From: a virus
Virus record (IMG/VR): IMGVR_UViG_3300030106_005496
Coordinates: 1-59,159 of that record
DNA length: 59,159 nucleotides
Direction: 5' to 3' (one strand)
Shown piece after piece: positions 1-9,631 of the stretch. Within the stretch, counting starts at the first letter, position 1, and every line of letters starts with the position of its first letter. A program made the position numbers and the translations under genes. A model generated the notes under the pieces. It was given only the letters and a program-made list of their open reading frames with translations. It was not told the DNA's origin and did not search any database.

Positions 1-1
1 A

Positions 2-3000
2 GATGGTCCTCCGGGATGTGGTGGAGTATGGGAAGGCGGAGGAGGTACATGGGAACTCAGTTGTGATAGTAAATACTATGCTTGTTCCGGTGAAATGATT
101 AATGGTGAAATTCCTCCACCAGCTGACTTCTTTGTTATTAAAAATGTAACATTAGACACATTTGACTTATATACATGCGATAAGTATCCAGTAGATGGAA
201 GGATAATAAACAAAGCAAATATTGATACAACTGAATGTGTAGAGGAAGTTGAAGAAGGTTGTATTATGAACTATCGACTTGGTATGGGTGCAGCAGAAGC
301 GCCTGAACAAGTCAGTTGGATCACTAAAAAGCTGGCAGAAAATAAGGGAATACCATCTCAAGAACCTACACAATTTCGTTGTCTAGATACATATACCGGC
401 AAGCTCTCATTCCAAAATAATGGAAAGTCTACTCATATTCCAACAGGCGATACCATAACAAACAGTGAGACTTCAGGCGCTCCGGTAGACGAAGAACACA
501 CTTGTTACAAAACGCAATCTGATGGAGGAAAGGCTTGTGCGGAAGCAGATTGTGATGCTCTTGGTATATGTTTTAACACCATAGATGAAACTGGTGCATT
601 AGACGAAAACGGAAATCCAAAAAGTAAAGCAGACTGTACGGACTTTGCTGAGAGATGGACGACTTCTTGGAGAAACTATGACACTTTTGAAGATGACGAA
701 AAGACCGCAGATAATGAAGCAGAAATAAATTGTGCTTTGTATGGTACTTGTACTGTAGTAGTAGGTTACGAATACAACGTCAATGCATTTATGAAAAAAG
801 AAGATTGTGATGCACTCGCTCAAGTGTATGCCGTATACGACCCTAGCGTTGATGTAGACCACAAAAACCAACTTTATGTTAATAGATGTCAAGATGCTGA
901 CGCAAAACTTTTAAATGACAAAGACCTTCATTCTGGAACTACAGAAGAACAAAAAGAGGCATGTGAAAGTAAAGGAAAATGTTATGACTACGATGGCGAT
1001 GTAGTTGATGGAATAAATAACAAATCCGATTGTGAAGAAAGTGGATTTGAGTTTAAAGGCGCTACATTTATTGAAGGAAGATATGCAGATTGTGTTGATT
1101 TGAATGATGACGATCCTTTCAAGACATGTTGGTCGCAAGCTTGGTATGGTGACTTAGGTGTACTGGATGTTGGTAGTGAGCTTACTTCAGGCAGAGGAAA
1201 GCCGAGTGTTGGTGTTTATAAAACATGTCCATTTACCGGAGAGTTTGATTATTGGGGAAATCATGAGGATTCTGGAGTTGAAGCCGGGTATATTGGACAT
1301 TATGAAAATGATGAAATAGATACTCTGTATAGATTTGGTTTCGGTGGTCCGGGATATAAATGGGAAGAAAGAGCAAATGATTACTATGTTCAAATAGAAC
1401 AAAAAGGAATATGTCCTGTTTGCTGTGACCACTTTATGCCAAACAAGTTAGTTGCAACTGTTACTGGCCAATCTAGCGAGATATTAGACTATATTGGCTG
1501 CGGCATGGATGAATGTGAAGCTCCTACTGCTGATGATAGCCAAAGTTTCAATGCGGCAAAAGCATTAAAAAATGAAGGTTATTGTTGCTATGATACTTTC
1601 CATGGCTGCGATCTTAGCGATTTGCCAGAATGCGAAGATGAGTTCAGAAGACATATAGCAGACCCAAATAATGTTGACATTACATTTGGAACATGTACAG
1701 AAGGTAGTGGACGCGTTAGAACCTTCGTGTGGAGAAAAAAAGGCTGTGATGGTCCGAACGACACGTTTACTCCTTTAACGCACTCTGGTGGCGTTTCTGA
1801 GTGTAATATGTTTTTAAGAAAAAGACCTACCTTGTTTGGGGATACTAATTGCAGAAAATGTTCATCAGTTTACACCTCTCGAAACAAAACGAAGACTGTT
1901 AGTGAAACAGGAAACACCCAAATACAATACATAGGAGTAGACAAAGACGGCAAAAAAACTGATTGTTGTTCAGATACTGCCTATTGTGAGGCGTTAGTGT
2001 CTGACAATAACACCGATATCATAGGAAATTGTTCACATCCATATTTGCCATGTAAAGAAGCAAAATCATGTTCAGGGATAGAAGAGAAAAATTGTAGTGA
2101 TGCAAATGTAGGGGAAGTAGTTCAGATCACTTCAGCATTGACAGCGACATGTACTAAAGTTTCAGATGCACCTGAGTCTGCATATATTTGGGCATTTGAT
2201 CCTTGCTCTTGTTATCCAAATTTTGTTGAGATGAAATATGAACCCGAAGTCGTTGAAGACATTGGAGATGGTACTTGTCACGTTAATGGAAATGGAGATG
2301 AAGGATATGATAATGATGCATATACAGGATGCGGCCCAACAGTTCTTTCTACAACGGCAGACGAAACTTGCGTTGACCATGCAAATAGCCATGCACCTGT
2401 AGATGAAACTTGTCCCGGATTACAGTCTTTAGATGTTCCTATGGAATATGATGGCATTGTTTGGAGATCTGAATGGACTTTAATGAACACAGTTGGTACA
2501 CATCAATGTGATTTAGGCTTGCATAGATTCAAATGGCCTTCAGCTTGCCAACCAACTGGACCAAATTTAGATTTCAGCCCCTATACGGCATTCAAATCAG
2601 GAGATGAGTTAGTAGCAATAAATGCCGATTGCGATGCTTGTGACATGCCTCAATATGGAGGAATAGCTGGCGGAGTGCTAGTAGATGGCACAAGTACAGA
2701 CCTAATATTAAGAAATGCAAAACCTCCTAGTCTGCCACAAGATGGTCACTTTATTAGATTAGTAATGGGCTGTGGAAATTCTATACCTTCAATGGCGGCT
2801 TATAACAGTGGTGATATAGTTGATGGTGGGTTTGGACCTACTGGAGGAGACAACTATAGACAAAATGGTTTAGATATTTGGGCAGAAATAACAAATTGTA
2901 CATTTACAGACTTCATGGGGTCTGAGGGGCTAAGGGTTGACAACGTAACTTCTGGCATACAGGGAACGCCACCTTGCGATACTGGAGGATTAGTTGGATG

Positions 3001-6000
3001 TTTACCAAAACGGTTGATTACCGGAGACTCTTGGAGAAAAACAGGAAAGCCTAGTGCGCTAGAAAGAAGATATACTTTTGCTGGAAGATGTATATCCAAA
3101 ACTGATTGCGGTCCAAGAGGGGCATGTGTTGATACGGAATGTTGTACATACACTGGAGTAGACTACCCCTTCAGAACAGGCGGAGGAAGTCCACCAATTC
3201 GCGCTCCTTTGTGGAGCGGCGGTGTCGCTTGTTCTACTGGTGGCGATATAAGTCACAGATGTCAAGCGTATGGATTTGACCCAATTCCAAACAAGCCAGC
3301 AGAGCAATTTACTGTTCGGTATGTCAAAGATGTTGATCCAGAAACAGGAGAAGCTACTCTAGTTATACCTGCTTATCCACCTACGTTTGGGGGTAGACAT
3401 TGTGCTTATGAGAAAGGCACACCAATTGGTATTGGATTAGCAGAATTACAACAAGCAGAAACGGATACATTTGGCAGTTATTCCAGAAGTAATAAATCAA
3501 GGAATCCATATTTACCTGCTGGAGGAACTATACTCAATACAGATATCCCAAGAGGGGATAATATTCCAGACAAAGATGGAGATGCGGGTCGTGGAAGCGG
3601 TCAGTATATGGAGATTAGGGTTGCTGATGTATCAAAGCTAATCACAAAGAATCCTAGAAAAAATAGACATCTTAGAATTTACGATAGGACAACAACCCAA
3701 AACGGTAATCCAATATCGGCTACTACTTTTGAATATATGAATATGAAGCAGAATTTAGAGCTTCCCCAACCATATGGTTTGAATCCATGGCCGGTCGATC
3801 ACCAGACACATTCTTCTCTTAGCAGACACATGTCAATGTGGCCAAAGGGTGTTCCTATGGGACCATCTAATGTTGAAAGTTTAAGAACAGATCCAACTGG
3901 TTCTATAACACAGCCGGGAAGAATTGGTCCGAAACCAACCGTTGATAATCTGAATAGAATGTTTAGGTACAAAGAGGTAGATACTGGTGGAGGAATGACC
4001 ACTCCAATTCCAGAGATACTGCCAGTTGAGCCAGTCATGATTAATGCATTTGAAAATATCTATTCAGATCAAGATTACTTCTGTACAAACAATGTATACA
4101 AAAATAACTCAACATGTGTTGGAAATGGACATCTCTGGATACCGCATTTTTCACACACAGAAGTGGCTACGCATTACGACCATGACTTAGCTGACGCAGA
4201 AAAAGTCGTTATTAGTGGTAGCGTAGTTTATCCCGCCACCTGCAAAGGCACAAGAATGGGATACTGTGTTGATGATCGTTATGGCATGAACGTAAGCAGA
4301 ATGGACATAAATGAGTGTTCTGAAGGAGCTTGTGTAGATGTAGCAACAAACACAGGAATAACAGACTCTAATGGCGATCCTATTACTGATAAAAATGAAT
4401 GTGATAGAGTTGGATTTGGAGGAATACCAAACCCTGTAACTCCCGGAGGATTAGCTGAATTTCAAACCAATGGAGAATGGGTTCAATTATATGAAGATAC
4501 TGGAGACCCAGAGAGTCCATTAGGAATGGATGGAGACAAATTCTTATGCGAAAGAATATTTGGTGGCGATTGGGTAATTGGAAGACGAAACGATGAAAAA
4601 GATGGGTATAAATACAAAGATCCATTAAATCTAAAACCATTAGAAATTAGTGGTGGACAAAAAACTGGAGACGCAAAAGATTTCTTTGTAGAAGGATGTC
4701 CTGTCGGTTGTCAAATTAATGGATTCTATTTGCAAGATCCATGTCAACCTCCTAGTAAAAATAGCCCTCAAGGACAATGTTTTGAGTGTGTAGAAATAGT
4801 ATATGAAGATGACTCAGGCAACGAACAGAGGGAAATGAGATGTCCTAGAAGCCCAGCTGATGGTAGCTATGTTGTAAGAAAACGTGGTTGTCAAAATGCA
4901 AAATATGACAACAGAGAAGACTGCAAAGAAAATGGCTGGCATTGGTGGGAACCAGTAACAGCAGCAACAAGGTTTGCACTTCATGATGAATTAGAGTTGG
5001 TTGTTCATGACGCATCTCAATTAAGAAGCAATCTTGAAGCAAATAAACCAACTCCTAGATTTGGACAAGCAAGCGATTGGGAATATGACCTATCGCAAAA
5101 ACCAAAGACATTCACTAAAGATGCTGGATTCTTTGGAGAAGGAGATAAGTTAGCTGGTTGGGCTGGAATCGGCGGACTAGGAACTTGTACGTTTCCAGCA
5201 GGTACTGTATGGAAAAATACAGATGGTGACATTGTTGATCCTCCAGCAGGAATAGATACCAAAGCTGGTTGTGAACGAGATTTCTGCACTCTTTACGAAA
5301 TTGATAATCAATCCGACTGTACATCAAATGGTTATGATTGGATAACAGGCGTATGGGACTACGAAATAGACACATGTAATTCAATCAGAGATGCTGTATT
5401 CTCAGATGTATTTAATATGTGTATTGACTTGAATACATTAGATCAACAGTTCCCATTTTATTTCCCTGTTGATAATAGTTATGTTCCTGACGACTCTGAG
5501 GAAAGTTTGGAAATAGCTAGACTTTGTGACATGAGTGATTCATGTGAATCAATCCGACCATACAAAGAATGTAGAGATGTTAGTGACGACCAAGCTGGAA
5601 CATGTATATACTTAGTTGATGGCAATGAAGTAACCGAAAGCGTTACAGCATCTGAGTGCGGCCCAACAGGAGTGTTTATTGGGCCAGTTATACAAAAAAC
5701 AAAGAAAGAATGTGGAGAAGCAGGATTAACTCTTGGAGCATCCATTGATACACAAATAATAAATGAATTTGTTTGTATTGATAGTAGTGGAAACACCTTG
5801 AACGTAAGGACTCCTGCTGAATGTACTAAGATTGTAAAGGGTACTGTGAAGTATCTTGGAAAACCTGTAGCAAATTCAGCTGATGATAGAAAATTAAACT
5901 TGATAACTCAAAAAGAAAAGTTCTTAGAATTATCGTCTCCAGAAGCTATGTTAATGGGTCACGAAGTCGGAATAGGTTTAGCTCCTAGAAACTTTAAAGG

Positions 6001-6337
6001 AGTTATTTATGCTCCACAAGCAGAAAATGAAAAGTTTAATGAATATGCAGATCCTCACTGGAGAGCAGTTTGGAGTAGGCATGGAGGAGCATTTGATATT
6101 ATTATTGGATATCCACCTCCGGTAAATAATTGCAGACAAGGCAATAGCAATAAACCAGTAAATATGGATTTCTATTTGGGTTTCGATCAGATATGTTGTA
6201 ATGAGAGAGGTCCATTAAACTTTCATCAATGCGAAGAAAAATGCTGGACCCATTATCTAGGACCGCACTTAGAAGATATGGAACTTAGGTACGGAATACA
6301 TGGCGATTCAATAATGCATGTAAACATACACGAATAG
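2..6337 (+). CDS. Giant cysteine-rich virion protein, 5'-truncated by window edge
   Basis: A single open frame runs from the first bases of the window to a TAG at 6335-6337. There is an ATG at 95, but the 31 codons before it are open, coding-like (Gly/Cys rich) and without a ribosome binding site, so the true start lies left of the window. At least 2111 residues are visible. The protein is rich in Cys, Gly, Asp and Asn and carries repeated modules of the form Cys-x(n)-Asn-x-Ser-Asp-Cys-x-x-Asn-Gly-x-x-Trp, clear near 4075-4145, 4885-4950 and 5279-5350. A related G-x-C...K-x-D/E-C pattern occurs near 540-640, 730-810, 960-1050, 4330-4410 and 5600-5830. No transmembrane segment or enzymatic motif was recognised. 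Length, repeats and the following structural-type genes suggest a tail, fibre or surface protein. The role is inference; the frame itself is certain. Confidence 0.85.
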   Translation, partial: DGPPGCGGVWEGGGGTWELSCDSKYYACSGEMINGEIPPPADFFVIKNVTLDTFDLYTCDKYPVDGRIINKANIDTTECVEEVEEGCIMNYRLGMGAAEAPEQVSWITKKLAENKGIPSQEPTQFRCLDTYTGKLSFQNNGKSTHIPTGDTITNSETSGAPVDEEHTCYKTQSDGGKACAEADCDALGICFNTIDETGALDENGNPKSKADCTDFAERWTTSWRNYDTFEDDEKTADNEAEINCALYGTCTVVVGYEYNVNAFMKKEDCDALAQVYAVYDPSVDVDHKNQLYVNRCQDADAKLLNDKDLHSGTTEEQKEACESKGKCYDYDGDVVDGINNKSDCEESGFEFKGATFIEGRYADCVDLNDDDPFKTCWSQAWYGDLGVLDVGSELTSGRGKPSVGVYKTCPFTGEFDYWGNHEDSGVEAGYIGHYENDEIDTLYRFGFGGPGYKWEERANDYYVQIEQKGICPVCCDHFMPNKLVATVTGQSSEILDYIGCGMDECEAPTADDSQSFNAAKALKNEGYCCYDTFHGCDLSDLPECEDEFRRHIADPNNVDITFGTCTEGSGRVRTFVWRKKGCDGPNDTFTPLTHSGGVSECNMFLRKRPTLFGDTNCRKCSSVYTSRNKTKTVSETGNTQIQYIGVDKDGKKTDCCSDTAYCEALVSDNNTDIIGNCSHPYLPCKEAKSCSGIEEKNCSDANVGEVVQITSALTATCTKVSDAPESAYIWAFDPCSCYPNFVEMKYEPEVVEDIGDGTCHVNGNGDEGYDNDAYTGCGPTVLSTTADETCVDHANSHAPVDETCPGLQSLDVPMEYDGIVWRSEWTLMNTVGTHQCDLGLHRFKWPSACQPTGPNLDFSPYTAFKSGDELVAINADCDACDMPQYGGIAGGVLVDGTSTDLILRNAKPPSLPQDGHFIRLVMGCGNSIPSMAAYNSGDIVDGGFGPTGGDNYRQNGLDIWAEITNCTFTDFMGSEGLRVDNVTSGIQGTPPCDTGGLVGCLPKRLITGDSWRKTGKPSALERRYTFAGRCISKTDCGPRGACVDTECCTYTGVDYPFRTGGGSPPIRAPLWSGGVACSTGGDISHRCQAYGFDPIPNKPAEQFTVRYVKDVDPETGEATLVIPAYPPTFGGRHCAYEKGTPIGIGLAELQQAETDTFGSYSRSNKSRNPYLPAGGTILNTDIPRGDNIPDKDGDAGRGSGQYMEIRVADVSKLITKNPRKNRHLRIYDRTTTQNGNPISATTFEYMNMKQNLELPQPYGLNPWPVDHQTHSSLSRHMSMWPKGVPMGPSNVESLRTDPTGSITQPGRIGPKPTVDNLNRMFRYKEVDTGGGMTTPIPEILPVEPVMINAFENIYSDQDYFCTNNVYKNNSTCVGNGHLWIPHFSHTEVATHYDHDLADAEKVVISGSVVYPATCKGTRMGYCVDDRYGMNVSRMDINECSEGACVDVATNTGITDSNGDPITDKNECDRVGFGGIPNPVTPGGLAEFQTNGEWVQLYEDTGDPESPLGMDGDKFLCERIFGGDWVIGRRNDEKDGYKYKDPLNLKPLEISGGQKTGDAKDFFVEGCPVGCQINGFYLQDPCQPPSKNSPQGQCFECVEIVYEDDSGNEQREMRCPRSPADGSYVVRKRGCQNAKYDNREDCKENGWHWWEPVTAATRFALHDELELVVHDASQLRSNLEANKPTPRFGQASDWEYDLSQKPKTFTKDAGFFGEGDKLAGWAGIGGLGTCTFPAGTVWKNTDGDIVDPPAGIDTKAGCERDFCTLYEIDNQSDCTSNGYDWITGVWDYEIDTCNSIRDAVFSDVFNMCIDLNTLDQQFPFYFPVDNSYVPDDSEESLEIARLCDMSDSCESIRPYKECRDVSDDQAGTCIYLVDGNEVTESVTASECGPTGVFIGPVIQKTKKECGEAGLTLGASIDTQIINEFVCIDSSGNTLNVRTPAECTKIVKGTVKYLGKPVANSADDRKLNLITQKEKFLELSSPEAMLMGHEVGIGLAPRNFKGVIYAPQAENEKFNEYADPHWRAVWSRHGGAFDIIIGYPPPVNNCRQGNSNKPVNMDFYLGFDQICCNERGPLNFHQCEEKCWTHYLGPHLEDMELRYGIHGDSIMHVNIHE

Positions 6338-6347
6338 GATTAAAAAA

Positions 6348-6962
6348 ATGTCAGGTTTTTTCAAGAGTGAAGACGATAACCCTTTAGCCAAGTATCCTAA
6401 AAAGAGAGGGCGAAGAGAGGTCTTTACTATTAATAAAACAGAAGAAGAGTATGCAGGTAGTGAACCTCCAGTAACAACACCATGCGAGTGTAAGTTTAGT
6501 GGCTCACAAACTGGAATATTTTGCGATAGACATCAATGTATAAAAAGCAGGTCTCTACATCGACTATGTCAAACAAGACAAGGTTATTTTGATATGTGGG
6601 AAGAAGGAGATGGCCCAATGCAAGATCCTCTTAATAGGATCATGGTCGAAAAGGGAAAAATTAATGTTACTCAAACAGAACAAGAAGGAACCACTTTTTT
6701 TAATGCTGAAGGAGAGAGGGTATTTCCCAATAAAAATGAATACTTTATGGGAGACCCAGAAATACCTAAAAAATCTAGAGGTCTAGGTGATACTATAGCT
6801 AAGTTCACTAAAGCTACAGGTTTAAAAAAGGCTACAAAAACAGTCTTTGGAGCATTTAATAAAGATTGTGGTTGTTCAGAAAGACAAGCCAAATTAAATA
6901 GAATGTTTCCTTATGAAAATGGCGAAGAGTCAAATAAGAAAACAAAAGGGTTTTTTGAGTAA
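6348..6962 (+). CDS. Hypothetical protein, probably virion-associated
   Basis: 204 residues, starting 10 bases after the giant protein's stop, with AGGA eight bases before the ATG. The N-terminus is basic and charged. A cysteine/histidine cluster at about residues 45-66 (C-x-C, then C-x3-H-x2-C, then a later C) could bind a metal or form disulfides. The C-terminal third is Lys-rich and has another Cys pair (C-G-C-S). No known family was recognised. Its position between two structural-type genes in the same transcription direction suggests a virion component or assembly factor, but this rests on context only. Confidence 0.7.
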   Translation: MSGFFKSEDDNPLAKYPKKRGRREVFTINKTEEEYAGSEPPVTTPCECKFSGSQTGIFCDRHQCIKSRSLHRLCQTRQGYFDMWEEGDGPMQDPLNRIMVEKGKINVTQTEQEGTTFFNAEGERVFPNKNEYFMGDPEIPKKSRGLGDTIAKFTKATGLKKATKTVFGAFNKDCGCSERQAKLNRMFPYENGEESNKKTKGFFE

Positions 6963-6964
6963 TG

Positions 6965-6974
6965 GTGTATAATA
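6965..6974 (+). promoter_or_regulatory. Phage-type promoter element GTGTATAATA
   Basis: The ten bases GTGTATAATA lie 32 bases before the ATG at 7007, in the only gap of this block. No TTGACA-like -35 stands 15-19 bases upstream. The same ten bases occur on the minus strand in gaps before three other genes or leaders (43687-43696, 51942-51951, 53929-53938), which argues for a shared promoter class. Confidence 0.55.
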
Positions 6975-7006
6975 ATATAGTAAATAAGCTCTAAGGAGAT
7001 TTTGAT

Positions 7007-7717
7007 ATGGCATCTATAAGCTTTTTCGCCGGAAGCACCGCAATAAACAACCTCTCAGGCTCTGGCCTTGGGTTCTTTGGTGGATCTTTTGGCCAATCAG
7101 TACAATTAAATAGCTGGCAAGACACTACATTCATTACTGATGGTAATGGTACAAATAATGGCGGCGCTGGAAACAACGTCAAGTATTACACTGATACTAA
7201 AGGTTTTGCTGCTGGAGTCGTTCCGGCGACTGGACTACTTTATATTCCAAATGAAAAAGCTAGTCTCAATATACGTTTTAGCAATGATAGTGCTGTTAGA
7301 ACGCAAAACGCTAAGCTGAGAGTTTTTGACAGAGTTAATAAAAATCACCCAGCTAGTGGTGTAACTACTAGAGTCGCAGAATTGCTACACACATCTTCAT
7401 CTTATAGTATTGAAGGTTCTGGTGACTCAACATGGTGGGGAAGCGCGAGTCATACTGGCTCAGACGCACAAGGTACTTATAATGCCTCTACCAATCCTAG
7501 TGCTAGGCTTCCTGCGGGAACCAAGACTGTTGGTGGAAGTGGAATCTTCGTACCTCTTGCTAAATCTCCGGGGCCAAGCGGTCAGTATGCTGGCAATGGA
7601 TCAGCCAATACGGGTCAATACTATCAGCACGACTGGTATGTAGCGATCACCGCATCTCCCGATAGCATCGGAAGCAAGACTCAGTACGGACTCTACGTTG
7701 AGCTAGAGTACCTATAA
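7007..7717 (+). CDS. Structural-type virion protein
   Basis: 236 residues with a strong ribosome binding site (AAGGAG, eight bases before ATG), its own promoter element and a strong terminator, so it is probably expressed at high level. The composition (Gly, Ser, Thr, Asn and Ala rich, few Cys, no membrane segment, short beta-type stretches) is typical of phage capsid-decoration or tail proteins. The C-terminal part (about residues 195-236, aromatic and hydrophobic, ending in E-L-E-Y-L) looks like a folded beta-domain. No named family was recognised. It differs from the Cys-rich upstream protein, so the two are probably not subdomains of one module. Confidence 0.7.
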   Translation: MASISFFAGSTAINNLSGSGLGFFGGSFGQSVQLNSWQDTTFITDGNGTNNGGAGNNVKYYTDTKGFAAGVVPATGLLYIPNEKASLNIRFSNDSAVRTQNAKLRVFDRVNKNHPASGVTTRVAELLHTSSSYSIEGSGDSTWWGSASHTGSDAQGTYNASTNPSARLPAGTKTVGGSGIFVPLAKSPGPSGQYAGNGSANTGQYYQHDWYVAITASPDSIGSKTQYGLYVELEYL

Positions 7718-7741
7718 ACTCGCCATCACGCTGCGCGTGGC

Positions 7742-7773
7742 AAGCCCCTGTCTGATCAACAGGGGCTTTTTTA
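7742..7773 (+). terminator. Rho-independent terminator for the plus-strand virion operon
   Basis: Nine-base-pair perfect stem AAGCCCCTG / CAGGGGCTT (7742-7750 and 7760-7768) with a nine-base loop, followed by a T run. It sits 25 bases after the stop of the 236-residue gene and abuts the stop of the convergent minus-strand gene. No T run follows it on the minus strand, so it acts for the plus strand only. Confidence 0.9.
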
Positions 7774-8388
7774 TTTGTTCCACAACAAAGCACAGCCACA
7801 GTAACAATCCCATTCCTTTGAGAAGTCATAGACGTTATGAGATTGACTAGAAACGATTTCTTCATAAACTCTCTTTGAGTCATGATGCTCTTCTTCAGTA
7901 TCGTCTAAAAGAATATACTGGCTTCCATCTAATACATTACGAGATATTTCAAAGTCATTAATTACAGATTGTCTTTGATGGTCTCCGTCTAGAAAGCAAA
8001 AGTCGAAAAAGTTTGTAGGGTAATTTCGTATCGCTTCTTGTATTAGTTTAATGTTCTCTTTTACTGAGTCTATTTCATGTGTTAAAAGATGATCATCCAC
8101 CCTATGAAATTCGTCTGAATTAGGTACATGAGGATGGACGATTATCTGTTTAACATTTTCTGATTTGATATTTACCAACTTAGTGATATCAACAGTTACT
8201 ACAATACCTTCAGGTTCGTGTTCTTCAAAATATCTTTGAAATACAGCGGTAGACTGGCCGATATGCGTTCCTATCTCCAAGCAATACTTTGGTTTGACAT
8301 GAAGGAGCGAAGCATAAAGAGCGTCTCTAAAATGCCTGCTGGGAACGCCTGCTGATGCAAACTGGTTGGGCTTATCTATCTTTATCAT
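7771..8388 (-). CDS. Class I SAM-dependent methyltransferase
   Basis: 205 residues from the ATG at 8388, which overlaps the upstream stop as ATGA and has a purine-rich site (AGAGAGAAG) before it; a longer reading from 8415 would overlap the neighbour by 31 bases. Residues CLEIGTHIGQS form SAM-binding motif I of a Rossmann methyltransferase. A later acidic FLDGDH segment fits the Methyltransf_24 type that often acts on sugars or small molecules. It is the most distal gene of the long minus-strand array, two genes away from glycan island 1. The substrate is unknown; sugar or glycan methylation is a guess from context. Confidence 0.75.
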   Translation of the reverse strand: MIKIDKPNQFASAGVPSRHFRDALYASLLHVKPKYCLEIGTHIGQSTAVFQRYFEEHEPEGIVVTVDITKLVNIKSENVKQIIVHPHVPNSDEFHRVDDHLLTHEIDSVKENIKLIQEAIRNYPTNFFDFCFLDGDHQRQSVINDFEISRNVLDGSQYILLDDTEEEHHDSKRVYEEIVSSQSHNVYDFSKEWDCYCGCALLWNK

Positions 8389-8714
8389 TCTTCTCTCTGC
8401 GTATCTGGATTCCACTTAACCCATCCGCCGTTAGGTAGCCATTTTCCTTCTTTATCCTTACGTTTGGGGAAGAGTCTTCCACCCTTCTTCATAACGCCGA
8501 AGGCCAATTTAGCTCCACAATCCATACATTTTAATTCATAGTATAGATTGTCATCTACATTCCTAACTTGGAATCTGATGTTTTCACTATCACATTTACC
8601 GCATTTGGTTTCTGCGAAAATCTCTTGAAAATTAGCTAGCCGTTGAAACAACTCAATTTGAGTATCTGCCTCAATCTCTACGCTAATCTTGCCACTCGTG
8701 TATGTTACTTTCAT
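8385..8714 (-). CDS. Small zinc-ribbon protein
   Basis: 109 residues from the ATG at 8714, which overlaps the upstream stop as TAATG and has GGAGG six bases before it; a TTG at 8726 is less likely. A C-x2-C ... C-x2-C set (KCGKCDS and MDCGAK) at about residues 38-68 makes a zinc ribbon. It is followed by a basic, Gly/Trp-rich tail (KEGKWLPNGGWVKW). Such small zinc-ribbon proteins are common in phage replication neighbourhoods, and the next gene upstream encodes a SAP-domain protein. No specific function can be given. Confidence 0.7.
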   Translation of the reverse strand: MKVTYTSGKISVEIEADTQIELFQRLANFQEIFAETKCGKCDSENIRFQVRNVDDNLYYELKCMDCGAKLAFGVMKKGGRLFPKRKDKEGKWLPNGGWVKWNPDTQREE

Positions 8715-9631
8715 TATTGCCTCCAATTAATCTTATAGTTTCTAATGCTTTCTGGTATCTCTTCGCCGTTTTGATAATTGTTTAACACTTTAATCATTTT
8801 TTTGGCGTTGTCTTTAGTCACATTGCTTATGTCATTATATTTTCCATTACCCATATTAATGAAAGCCATAACATCAATGTCTAGTTGGTTACATTTTTGA
8901 TCAACAAAAGCTATTTGTTGGCTGCTAATTCCAGCGTTTAATTGGTAGTCGCCAGATGTAGGAACTTGCTTTACGCTCTCTTGAACGATATTAACAATGT
9001 CCTTTTTAGCTAGCTCTTCAGCAGCAAGACATCGCAGCTTCAAAGCCTTTCTTAAAGCTCTACCTTCAGCCCTTGTGCTAGCAGTAGCGACAGGATGAGC
9101 GCAAAACAAATCATCAGTATTCCCATGCCACACATCTGCAACTTCTTTAAACACTCTCTGTTGACCACTATTCATCCAGTCAAAGACAACCTTAAATACT
9201 ACAGTTGCTCTATCAGGAGCCATCCCGTCAGTTGCTGGAAATACCTGTTCTGGGCCAGATTCAATAATGTCACCAAGTAATAATTCAGCGACTCTTCTTA
9301 AGCCTGCACAGATAGGGTTGCCATCAATTAATTCATTAGTGTGAAAGTGAGCCATTACATACGGATTCCATTCATCACTAAACATTGAAGGTCGGCTCTC
9401 TTCGTTTGTTGAACCTACGACCTCCTTGATAACAGCTGCTTCTTCTTCAGTCGCATTTTCTTCAAAAATATCAAATTCATTTTCAACTTGCATCGTTACA
9501 AAATCCTCATCTTTGGACATAATAGCCTCCACTAATTCAACTAAATCTTTTTTCTTTGCTCCGTTAGGTACGGCGCAATTGTGTTCTTCCAAAATTTGCT
9601 TCAATTCTTTTATTGTTTTATTTGAATACAT
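8714..9631 (-). CDS. SAP-domain protein, possible single-strand annealing/DNA-binding protein
   Basis: 305 residues. Residues 1-40 (TIKELKQILEEHNC ... KKKDLVELVEAI) match the helix-extension-helix SAP DNA-binding fold. After an acidic linker, the middle contains ATASTRAEGRALRKALKL (about residues 182-199), which resembles the motif region of Rad52/ERF-type annealing proteins, where a similar A-x-T-x-A-x-GRALR-x-AL stretch occurs. The C-terminal 100 residues are helical and charged. The annealing role is inference from one motif; DNA binding through SAP is better supported. It is coupled as TAATG to the endonuclease-like gene upstream. Confidence 0.6.
   Translation of the reverse strand: MYSNKTIKELKQILEEHNCAVPNGAKKKDLVELVEAIMSKDEDFVTMQVENEFDIFEENATEEEAAVIKEVVGSTNEESRPSMFSDEWNPYVMAHFHTNELIDGNPICAGLRRVAELLLGDIIESGPEQVFPATDGMAPDRATVVFKVVFDWMNSGQQRVFKEVADVWHGNTDDLFCAHPVATASTRAEGRALRKALKLRCLAAEELAKKDIVNIVQESVKQVPTSGDYQLNAGISSQQIAFVDQKCNQLDIDVMAFINMGNGKYNDISNVTKDNAKKMIKVLNNYQNGEEIPESIRNYKINWRQ

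Noticed and set aside
95-6337. Minus-strand frames inside the giant virion gene
   Set aside because: They are shadow frames without ribosome binding sites or family features.
7771-8415. Longer methyltransferase start at 8415
   Set aside because: The ATG at 8388 has the ATGA overlap and a purine-rich site; the longer form would overlap the neighbour by 31 bases without a ribosome binding site.
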